Made by a program: the position numbers and the translations under genes
In this document: positions 1-5,756 of the stretch, in pieces
Layout: every line of letters begins with the position of its first letter
Position numbering within the stretch: position 1 is the first letter of the stretch
The notes under the pieces: generated by a model
Seen by the model: only the letters and a program-made list of their open reading frames with translations
Told to the model about the DNA's origin: nothing
The model's database searches: none
Origin: Thermoguttaceae bacterium
Lineage (GTDB): Bacteria; Planctomycetota; Planctomycetia; Pirellulales; Thermoguttaceae
Assembly: GCA_017454585.1 (NCBI GenBank)
Contig: JAFTCU010000150.1
Location: 1-9,157, forward strand
DNA: 9,157 nt
Direction: 5' to 3'

Positions 1-1111
1 AAAGCGCGCCGATGGTCAGGTAGCAGTTTTCGCGGAAGGCTTTGCTCACCGTTTTGTTGAAATCTTCGACGAAGCGGCAGGAATCCTCGAACGAAACGAG
101 ATTCAGCCCGCAGAAAACCGGGAGTTTCGTGAAGACCGAGTAGCCGTGCTCCGCTTCGAAACGTTCTGCGAAACCGGCCGTCCAGTTGGGGTCGGAGCCT
201 TCCCAGCTCACGTTATAGAAGTGGGTCAGCGTCTTCCCTTTCCCGGCCAGTTCCGGCCCGACGTCGGCGAGGATCTGCTCGCACATGATCCCGAAGTAGC
301 GGGTGACGGCGGCCTGGTTCAGCACGTCCACGCTCCCCACGTCGCCAATGACGTGCGAACCGAAGCGCAGGACCTTCCACGCCCCTTCCGGAACGTCCCA
401 GACGAGCGTCCGCTGGCCGTTGACGTCACGGATGAACGGGCTCAGGTCGGTCAAATCGGCTGCGGTCGCACCGTCTTCGGCCGGGTTCAGAGTCTTCTCC
501 CACTTTTCGTTGAGTTTCACGGCCTCGCGCCCCTGAACGTTCACTGGCGACGTGATCCGCACGGCCATCAACGCGACGTCTTGGAAGAAACGCTCCTCCG
601 CGGGAGCCGTCAGAGGAATTTCGACCCGTTTCGGACCATTAATATTCTGTTCGGTCCAGATCAGTTCTTTCGGCCCGTCCTCGCCGAGGTCCCACGGTCC
701 GCGGAGCTGGCCGCCCGTGTTCGCGATGTTCATGGAGACCTGCATCCCAAGCCGGTGCGCCTCTTTCACGACGTGGACGATGAGTTTCCGCCACTCGGGG
801 CTCATGAATTCGTACTTGATGTCGAGCGGGACGGGCACGTGGCGCGTGGTATTTGCGTCATCCCAGTACCCGCGCGAGTCACAGAGGAGGATCCCGCCGA
901 AACCCTTGGCGGCCATTTCCTCAAGGTCGGCGGAGAGGAGTTCCTCGGAAACGTTTCCTTTAAGCCACCAGTAGTAGCACCACGGCAGGGAATCCTCGCC
1001 CGAAAGAAGCCGCGCGTCACCCGGAACTCCCGGATCGGACGCGAGGAGCGTGAAAGAGCAGAAAAGAAGCGAGAAAAAGGAGAGCAAAGTCCGAAATGCA
1101 GCGGGTTTCAT
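1..1111 (-). CDS. Secreted GH106-type alpha-L-rhamnosidase-like glycoside hydrolase (N-terminal part, runs off left edge)
   Basis: The minus strand is open without a stop from the ATG at 1111 to the window edge, giving about 370 residues of what is usually an 800-1100 residue family. Residues 1-25 form a Sec signal peptide (basic MKPAAFR, hydrophobic core, LLA/SD cleavage) with no lipobox, so export to periplasm or outside is expected. Residues ~44-80 (WCYYWWLKGNVSEELLSADL, then EEMAAKGFGGILL) match the GH106 N-terminal barrel signature. Around residue 304 the run NVSWEGSDPNWTAGF followed by HGY...LP matches the family's 'SWEGG..NWT..F...RRGYD...LP' region. Known GH106 enzymes release alpha-L-rhamnose from pectic rhamnogalacturonan and related glycans. 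The start is supported by AAAGGA six bases upstream and a divergent promoter further up. Substrate is inferred only; the catalytic barrel's end and any accessory modules are outside the window. Confidence 0.85.
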   Translation of the reverse strand, partial: MKPAAFRTLLSFFSLLFCSFTLLASDPGVPGDARLLSGEDSLPWCYYWWLKGNVSEELLSADLEEMAAKGFGGILLCDSRGYWDDANTTRHVPVPLDIKYEFMSPEWRKLIVHVVKEAHRLGMQVSMNIANTGGQLRGPWDLGEDGPKELIWTEQNINGPKRVEIPLTAPAEERFFQDVALMAVRITSPVNVQGREAVKLNEKWEKTLNPAEDGATAADLTDLSPFIRDVNGQRTLVWDVPEGAWKVLRFGSHVIGDVGSVDVLNQAAVTRYFGIMCEQILADVGPELAGKGKTLTHFYNVSWEGSDPNWTAGFAERFEAEHGYSVFTKLPVFCGLNLVSFEDSCRFVEDFNKTVSKAFRENCYLTIGAL

Positions 1112-1117
1112 GAAACG

Positions 1118-1123
1118 TCCTTT
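1118..1123 (-). promoter_or_regulatory. Ribosome binding site of the GH106-like gene
   Basis: On the minus strand AAAGGA sits six bases before the ATG at 1111. It fixes the start ahead of the signal peptide. Confidence 0.7.
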
Positions 1124-1174
1124 CGATGGGTTGGCGGCGTGACAGGCGAAGGGCCGAGGCACTGATTCCTTTAA

Positions 1175-1202
1175 ATTATAGCAAATTCCCCCGTTTTTTC
1201 AA
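1175..1202 (-). promoter_or_regulatory. Sigma70-type promoter for the GH106-like gene
   Basis: Read on the minus strand, TTGAAA (1202-1197) is followed by a 16-base spacer and a perfect TATAAT (1180-1175) preceded by TGC, an extended -10 context. Transcription would start near 1167, giving a 5' leader of about 55 bases before the ATG at 1111. No clear operator palindrome was seen between it and the opposing ruvC promoter. Confidence 0.65.
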
Positions 1203-1263
1203 CCCTCGCGCCCTGGAAACGGGCAAAATTTTGAAATTTTTCGTCCGTTTATTCGCCTCCTTC

Positions 1264-1291
1264 TTGACTTTCGATTTTTTCCAGCTATAAT
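1264..1291 (+). promoter_or_regulatory. Sigma70-type promoter for ruvC
   Basis: TTGACT (1264-1269), a 16-base spacer and a perfect TATAAT (1286-1291) stand 72 bases before the ruvC ATG. Transcription would start near 1298 with a leader of about 65 bases. The upstream stretch 1227-1241 is AT-rich (AAAATTTTGAAATTTTT) and could act as an UP element. The pair of back-to-back promoters makes 1112-1363 a divergent control region. Confidence 0.7.
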
Positions 1292-1363
1292 AAAATAGAA
1301 GTTCTGGTTTGCCCGGGCGTGTTCACCGGAGCGAAGTCGTAAAATTGCTGGAAGACCCGTAAA

Positions 1364-1849
1364 ATGCGAATCATCGGAATCGACCCCGGAATTAATATCA
1401 CTGGCTACGCGATCATCGAGAAATACCCTCATTCCAACGTGTTGAAACTGTGTGAAGGAGGGGTCATTCGCGGGAAGAGTCTGCATTCGCTTCCTGACCG
1501 GATTCACGAAATTTACAAGAATTTGATGGAGGTTTTGGATGAATGGAAGCCAGAGGCTCTTTCGCTTGAGGAGGTCTATTCCCACTACGAACGCCCGAAA
1601 ACGGCCATCATCATGGGGCACGTTCGAGGAGTGATCTGCCTGGCCGCAGCCCAGCACGGGATCCCTGTTTACAGTTACTCTGCGACGACCGTGAAGAAGA
1701 TTCTCACGGGTTCCGGCCGTGCGTCAAAAAGTCAAATGCAGCGTGCCATTCAACTCGAATTCCATCTCCCGTCGATTCCCGAGCCGCCGGACCTTGCCGA
1801 TGCGCTGGCCATCGCGATGTGCCACGGGTTTCATGTGGACGCCATATAA
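1364..1849 (+). CDS. ruvC: Crossover junction endodeoxyribonuclease RuvC (Holliday junction resolvase)
   Basis: The 161-residue product has the RuvC/RNase H fold signatures in order: MRIIGIDPGINITGY at the N-terminus (catalytic Asp7), SLEEVYSHYERPKTAIIMGH (catalytic Glu69), and PPDLADALAIA near the C-terminus (acidic residues Asp143 and Asp146). All four metal-binding positions of the family are present, and length is close to the usual ~170, so it should be active. RuvC works as a dimer, in many bacteria with the RuvAB branch-migration complex, nicking four-way junctions symmetrically during recombinational repair. The ATG at 1364 is chosen because the GIDPG motif starts immediately after it; a weak GGAAGA lies about eight bases upstream. 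It is followed by dnaB but has its own promoter; ruvA and ruvB are not in the window. Confidence 0.97.
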   Translation: MRIIGIDPGINITGYAIIEKYPHSNVLKLCEGGVIRGKSLHSLPDRIHEIYKNLMEVLDEWKPEALSLEEVYSHYERPKTAIIMGHVRGVICLAAAQHGIPVYSYSATTVKKILTGSGRASKSQMQRAIQLEFHLPSIPEPPDLADALAIAMCHGFHVDAI

Positions 1850-1958
1850 AAGGCTTGCCGCCTGGCGTTTAAAAGCCGCGGAGACCCCAGGTTAAATTGA
1901 CAGTTCTCTCCTGAAATTCTGAAAAACTTTTCCCTACCCTCTTTTCAAACGTTTTAAA

Positions 1959-1971
1959 TATGATAAAATAA
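1959..1971 (+). promoter_or_regulatory. Possible -10 region of a dnaB promoter
   Basis: The AT-rich TATGATAAAATAA stretch, about 60-70 bases before dnaB, resembles the ruvC -10 region (TATAATAAAATAG). TAAAAT (1964-1969) has a poor TTTTCA 16 bases upstream (1942-1947) as -35. A perfect TTGACA exists at 1897-1902 but is too far away to pair with it. The rest of the 180-base ruvC-dnaB gap shows nothing else I can name. Confidence 0.4.
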
Positions 1972-2029
1972 AGGTTTACCGGATTTTTTTGTCCAATGGA
2001 TTTCAGCCCACATCCCCATCACGTTTTTG

Positions 2030-3460
2030 ATGCAAATTATGGCGGAAAAGAAAAAACGAACATCGAAAGAAACCGAGGCCAAGCCGGAACTGATTCCTAT
2101 GGAACGTTCTTTGCCTCAGAACGTGGAGATGGAACGCGCGATTTTAGGGAGCCTTCTTCTTGATCCGCCGATGCTCGACGAGATCCAGCAGATACTGCGT
2201 GAGGATGATTTTTACCTCGATGCACATCGGACGCTTTACCACGAGTTTTTGGCGATCCATAATTCGGGCAAAACACTTGACTCGCATACGCTCATAGAGT
2301 TCCTTGAACAGGACGAAGCATTGGAACGGATCGGCGGCTTGCCGTACCTCGCGGAGGTCATTCACTCAGTGGCGATCGCGGCCCATGCGCCGGTATATGC
2401 CGAGGTCATTCGGGATAAAGCGCGTCTGAGAAAACTGATCCAGGCCAGTACGATCATCATTCAGAAAGCATACGAGCCTGATTCTGACGTCAACGAACTG
2501 GTTTCCGAGGCGGAGGAACTCATTTTCTCGGTTCACGACGAACGAAGCAATGATTCCGTCATGGAAATGGTAGAAATTCTGACGGAAGTCTGGGACAAAG
2601 TGAACCTCTACAAAGAGGGCGGCGCTGTTGGAATTCCGACCGGGTTCGCTGATCTGGACAAAATTACGGGTGGTTTACATGACAATGAACTGATCATCAT
2701 CGCCGCCCGGCCAAGTATGGGGAAAAGCGCTTTTGCCGCAAATATTGCCGATTATGTATCGATGGAGGTTGGAAAGCACGTCCTTTTTGTGAGCCTTGAA
2801 ATGTCGCGTGCCGAGTTGGGGATGCGTATTCTTTGCGGTCGGGCCGGCGTCGATAGCCAGCGTGTACGTCAGGGCCGGCTCAGTATCGCGGAGACACGTG
2901 CGCTTCAGGAAGCGACAAGCTCCCTGATGAATGCGCATTTTGTCATTGATGATTCACCAAGCCGAACCGTTTCGGATATTGCGGCACTGGCGAGACGATA
3001 CAAACGCAAGAACCAGCTTGACGTGATTTTGATCGACTACCTGCAGTTCATTAAGGACGATGGTACGACGACGAACCGCCAGGAGCAGGTTGCGAAAATC
3101 TCCCGCCGCCTGAAGGAACTTGCGCGTGAATTACACGTTCCGGTCGTTTGTTTGGCGCAGCTGAACCGTCAGACGGAGGAAGGAAAAAGTGACCACCGTC
3201 CGAAGATGAGCAATTTGCGTGAATCGGGATCCATTGAACAGGACGCGGACGTGGTGATGTTCGTCCATCGAGAGGAGTACTACTACCAGGGCCAACCAGA
3301 AAAAATCGCGGAAAAAGGTCTGGGCGGGATGGCGGAGATCATCGTCGCGAAGCAGCGTAACGGGCCGACCGGGATCGTGAAGCTGCAGTGGGAGGCGAGT
3401 CTGACCCAGTTCCGCAACCTGGCGATGCAGGTACACAGCGATTTGCCGAATGACCTTTAA
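2030..3460 (+). CDS. dnaB: Replicative DNA helicase DnaB
   Basis: The ~476-residue product is a full-length DnaB. After a short basic tail it has the N-terminal helical domain (SLPQNVEMERAILGSLLLDP, ~residues 28-47, then the helices around DDFYLDAHRTLYHEF), a linker, and the RecA-like C-terminal ATPase: IPTGFADLDKITGGL, Walker A AARPSMGKSAF near residue 226, Walker B DVILIDYLQFI near 331, then LAQLNRQTE and the SNLRESGSIEQDADVVMFVHR region. DnaB forms the hexameric ring that unwinds DNA at the fork and binds primase. The start is uncertain: TTG 2027, ATG 2030 and ATG 2039 are in frame and none has a Shine-Dalgarno sequence; ATG 2030 is used here. No intein is present in the ATPase domain. It lies downstream of ruvC, followed by the heptamer inverted repeat. 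Confidence 0.97.
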   Translation: MQIMAEKKKRTSKETEAKPELIPMERSLPQNVEMERAILGSLLLDPPMLDEIQQILREDDFYLDAHRTLYHEFLAIHNSGKTLDSHTLIEFLEQDEALERIGGLPYLAEVIHSVAIAAHAPVYAEVIRDKARLRKLIQASTIIIQKAYEPDSDVNELVSEAEELIFSVHDERSNDSVMEMVEILTEVWDKVNLYKEGGAVGIPTGFADLDKITGGLHDNELIIIAARPSMGKSAFAANIADYVSMEVGKHVLFVSLEMSRAELGMRILCGRAGVDSQRVRQGRLSIAETRALQEATSSLMNAHFVIDDSPSRTVSDIAALARRYKRKNQLDVILIDYLQFIKDDGTTTNRQEQVAKISRRLKELARELHVPVVCLAQLNRQTEEGKSDHRPKMSNLRESGSIEQDADVVMFVHREEYYYQGQPEKIAEKGLGGMAEIIVAKQRNGPTGIVKLQWEASLTQFRNLAMQVHSDLPNDL

Positions 3461-3572
3461 AATGAATAATGAATAATGAATAACGAATAATGACGCTGAC
3501 GCGGAACTCGATGCGCAGAAAAACGCCAACCTCATTCTTTCATTATTCATTATTCGTTCTTCATTATTCGTT
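3461..3572. repeat. Large imperfect inverted repeat built of tandem heptamers
   Basis: The left array (3463-3490) is four head-to-tail heptamers: three TGAATAA and one CGAATAA. The right array (3543-3570) is the complement-type unit four times: TTATTCA, TTATTCG, TTCTTCA, TTATTCG. Read as one structure, arms 3461-3493 and 3540-3572 are 33 bases each with about four mismatches, separated by a 46-base GC-richer spacer. It begins directly after the dnaB stop and ends seven bases before the apbE ATG. As RNA it could form a long AU-rich hairpin; as DNA it could be a slippage-prone dispersed repeat or a small non-autonomous element. No transposase, target duplication or T-tract is seen, so it is not called a terminator or MITE. 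Confidence 0.85.
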
Positions 3573-3579
3573 AATTCCG

Positions 3580-4617
3580 ATGCAGACTAACCGACGTTCC
3601 TTTTTAACCGGAAAATTCCTCTCTCCCGAGGCACAGCAGGCGAAAGAAGCCGCCGAAGCCGAGGCAAAGGCCAAGGCTTTGGCTGACGCGCCGGCGCAGT
3701 ACATGCAGTACTCGCGGAGGGCGATGGCGGCGGAATTCGTCGTTTTCACCAACGCGGGCGAGTACGAAAACGCTTTTGAGGCGGCTGTCGAAGCGCTCGA
3801 CGAAGCGACGCGGCTGGAAAAAGTCCTGAGCTACTTCCTCCCGGAAAGCGAAATTTCCCGCCTGAATGAGGACGGGCCGTACTACCCGGTCCCGGTCAGC
3901 CCGGAGGTGTATTTCCTCCTTCAGACGTGCAAGGCGCTTTATGAGGCGACGGGCGGCGCGTTTGACATGACAGCGACACCTCTTTCCGAAGTCTGGGGGT
4001 TTATGCGACGTCAAGGTCGGGTCCCGACGGAGGAGGAACGGCTGGACGCCCTGGCGAAGGTTTCAACCGGTAAAATTCAGTGGTTCGACGAAGACTGTGC
4101 GCTCCAGCTCGGCTGCGAGGGGATGAAGGTTTCCTTGGGAAGCATCGGTAAAGGCTTCGCGTTGGATTCGGCGGCGGGAATTCTGGAACGTGCGGGAATG
4201 AACGACTTCCTTTTCCACGGAGGTCTGAGCAGTGTATTGGCGCGTGGTGCGCGTCGGGGCAGGGAAGACTGGCTCGTTGGCCTTCATCATCCGCTCAAAA
4301 AGGGCGAAAGGCTGATGGAGATCCCCCTCAAAAACCGTGCTCTTGGAACGTCCGGCTCGGCAACACAGTTTTTCTGGTCGAACGGCAGGCGTTTTGGTCA
4401 CGTCCTTGATCCCCGGACGGGTTTTCCTGCGGCGAACGTCCTTTCCGCGACGGTTTTGGCCCCGAACGCCACCGAAGCGGACGCGCTTGCGACGGCGTTT
4501 TACGTCATGGGACCGGAACAGGCAGAGGCGTTTTGCGCGAAACGACCGGAAATCGGGGCGATTTTCGTCCTGCCTGCCGGGACGAACGTGAAAATTGTAA
4601 AGTTTGGAAATATTTAG
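3580..4617 (+). CDS. apbE: FAD:protein FMN transferase (ApbE family)
   Basis: The 345-residue product has ApbE motifs in order: the LSYFLPESEISRLNE region (~83-97), GGAFDMTATPL (~125-134), SLGSIGKGFALD (186-196, FAD-binding), GGLSSVLARG (214-223), GHVLDPRTGFPA (273-284) and ATEADALATAFYVMG (297-311), where Asp301 and Thr305 are the expected Mg ligands. The family attaches FMN from FAD to Thr/Ser of target proteins such as Rnf/Nqr subunits; no such target gene is nearby. The N-terminus MQTNRRSFLTGKF resembles a twin-arginine motif but is followed by an Ala/Glu-rich helix (~17-40), not a hydrophobic segment, so export is doubtful. ATG 3580 is preferred over the in-frame ATG 3490 because the latter would translate the repeat into FHYSLFVLHYSL; no Shine-Dalgarno precedes 3580. 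The usual Asp after GG is Leu here. Confidence 0.92.
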   Translation: MQTNRRSFLTGKFLSPEAQQAKEAAEAEAKAKALADAPAQYMQYSRRAMAAEFVVFTNAGEYENAFEAAVEALDEATRLEKVLSYFLPESEISRLNEDGPYYPVPVSPEVYFLLQTCKALYEATGGAFDMTATPLSEVWGFMRRQGRVPTEEERLDALAKVSTGKIQWFDEDCALQLGCEGMKVSLGSIGKGFALDSAAGILERAGMNDFLFHGGLSSVLARGARRGREDWLVGLHHPLKKGERLMEIPLKNRALGTSGSATQFFWSNGRRFGHVLDPRTGFPAANVLSATVLAPNATEADALATAFYVMGPEQAEAFCAKRPEIGAIFVLPAGTNVKIVKFGNI

Positions 4618-4641
4618 TGGGGGCTTCATCGGAAGTATAAC
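4613..4641 (+). promoter_or_regulatory. Weak candidate promoter ahead of the three-gene cluster
   Basis: TTTAGT (4613-4618), overlapping the apbE stop, and TATAAC (4636-4641) are 17 bases apart. The -35 is poor, so read-through from apbE is an equal alternative. Confidence 0.3.
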
Positions 4642-4664
4642 CTCTTGATAAAAGTGCAAAAATA

Positions 4665-5756
4665 ATGAACCGATATATTTCTTCCATACTGTTTTTGGCC
4701 GTTTTGGTGTTTTGCGTGAACAATGGATTTGGCGCTTTTTTTACCCCCCGCGTGGAAGTGGTGATGGGTCGGTTTTGCATGAAAAACCCTCGTGAGAGTG
4801 GGCGGAGCATTAATCAGAAAATCCTTGGCAGCAATCAAAAAGCCCGTGTTCAGATGAAGCCCAATGCGAATGGGACGGTAAATATTACCTGTGCCTTCTT
4901 GATGCCCAATTATTCCTCGTGGCTCGAAGTAATTGACGGATTTGGGATCCAGGCGTTTTGGATTGATTCAAAAACGAGGGATTATATTTCGTTCAGTCAG
5001 CCGCTCGGGAACGGTGAGATCCAGCTCGAAATGGGTCAACTGACGGAAGAACAACAGATGGAACTTGGAAATGACGTGGAAAAAGTGCCTGACCTGACAC
5101 AGTTTCATGATGCCACGCCAACGATATGGAAGGCCAAAAGCGCCTGGTCACTGATTTTTTTCCTCCCAAAGGAAGGTGAGGACGCTCTGCAGAAGGTCCT
5201 GATGGTTGCCGGAACTCAGACGTTGAATTCATTGCGAAAACAGTTTCTGCGCGAATTGTTACTGACGCAAAGCCGTTTGGAGGAGAAAGAAGCCTCAACT
5301 CAAAAAACATTAAAGACCCTGCTGGAAGAAGGAAGAGAATTGATCCGCGAACTGGATTCAGATTCGTTCCAGACCCGGCGTCTGGCCGATGCGAAACTTC
5401 GTGATATGGGTTGGGTGGTAATTATACTGGCTGGTGAGACTGATTGGTCAACCCTTTCCCCTGAGGTGGAACGTCGGCTCGCGCTGATCGTTCAGGAAGC
5501 CAATGTCCTTGAAGATTCGGAAGACTTACTCCAAATGGATGTTCAAAGCTGGAGCAATTCTCCCAGAATCTGGGCCGCGGCTATGAAGTTTGGAACAATT
5601 CAGCAAAAGAAAACAGCCTGGGAGGTTTTAGAGAGAAAATTTCCTGATCTTTTTGAGAAAAAATTGAAGGCTGTTGGACTGAATTGGGAAGAGAACTCAA
5701 CGGATAATCAGGATAAGATTCAAAAAATTTTCGAGATGGTTCAGGAGGAACATTAA
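4665..5756 (+). CDS. Secreted protein of unknown function with planctomycete-type 'LDSDxF' segment
   Basis: I do not recognise a functional family. The 363-residue product starts with a signal peptide (MNRYISSILFLAVLVFCVNNGFGA, residues ~1-24, probable cleavage after GFGA; no good lipobox), so it is probably exported. Residues ~30-180 look like a mixed globular region containing two aromatic-rich stretches (SSWLEVIDGFGIQAFWIDS and TIWKAKSAWSLIFFLP). Residues ~190-228 are a charged probable coiled coil. Residues ~224-275 (RELDSDSFQTRRLADAKLRDMG...LSPEVERRLALIVQEA) match in pattern a short helical segment often seen in planctomycete secreted and WD40/HEAT-type proteins. It is the first gene of a trio, ending in a one-base overlap with the GNAT gene. 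Its own start has no Shine-Dalgarno. Base composition is more AT-rich than apbE or serS. A binding or scaffold role is only a guess. Confidence 0.82.
   Translation: MNRYISSILFLAVLVFCVNNGFGAFFTPRVEVVMGRFCMKNPRESGRSINQKILGSNQKARVQMKPNANGTVNITCAFLMPNYSSWLEVIDGFGIQAFWIDSKTRDYISFSQPLGNGEIQLEMGQLTEEQQMELGNDVEKVPDLTQFHDATPTIWKAKSAWSLIFFLPKEGEDALQKVLMVAGTQTLNSLRKQFLRELLLTQSRLEEKEASTQKTLKTLLEEGRELIRELDSDSFQTRRLADAKLRDMGWVVIILAGETDWSTLSPEVERRLALIVQEANVLEDSEDLLQMDVQSWSNSPRIWAAAMKFGTIQQKKTAWEVLERKFPDLFEKKLKAVGLNWEENSTDNQDKIQKIFEMVQEEH
5743..5748 (+). promoter_or_regulatory. Strong ribosome binding site inside the preceding gene
   Basis: A perfect AGGAGG lies within the last codons of the upstream gene, seven bases before the ATG at 5756, whose A is also the last base of the upstream TAA (TAATG). 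This arrangement fits translational coupling and decides the start. Confidence 0.85.

Noticed and set aside
146..1165. Long plus-strand open frame of 339 codons opposite the hydrolase gene
   Set aside because: It is the antisense shadow of the GH106-like gene, whose minus-strand translation has a signal peptide, an RBS and family motifs; the plus-strand product has a composition of a shadow frame (Arg/Pro/Val rich) and no recognisable domain.
1338..1365. Direct repeat CGTAAAAT occurring twice, 20 bases apart, the second overlapping the ruvC start
   Set aside because: Only eight bases long and AT-rich; it could be a regulatory pair but chance is just as likely.
1851..1880. GGCTT...AAGCC hairpin after ruvC as a terminator
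   Set aside because: The stem is short and interrupted, and no T-tract follows.
1897..1902. Perfect TTGACA as -35 of a dnaB promoter
   Set aside because: No acceptable -10 lies 16-18 bases downstream; the TATGAT stretch is over 50 bases away.
3461..3572. CRISPR array or classical MITE
   Set aside because: The heptamer units are contiguous without spacers, so it is not a CRISPR; there is no target-site duplication or transposase evidence to call a MITE.
4063..4659. 198-codon minus-strand open frame opposite apbE
   Set aside because: The plus-strand ApbE motifs are intact over the same DNA; the minus frame is Arg-rich with no domain or start signal.
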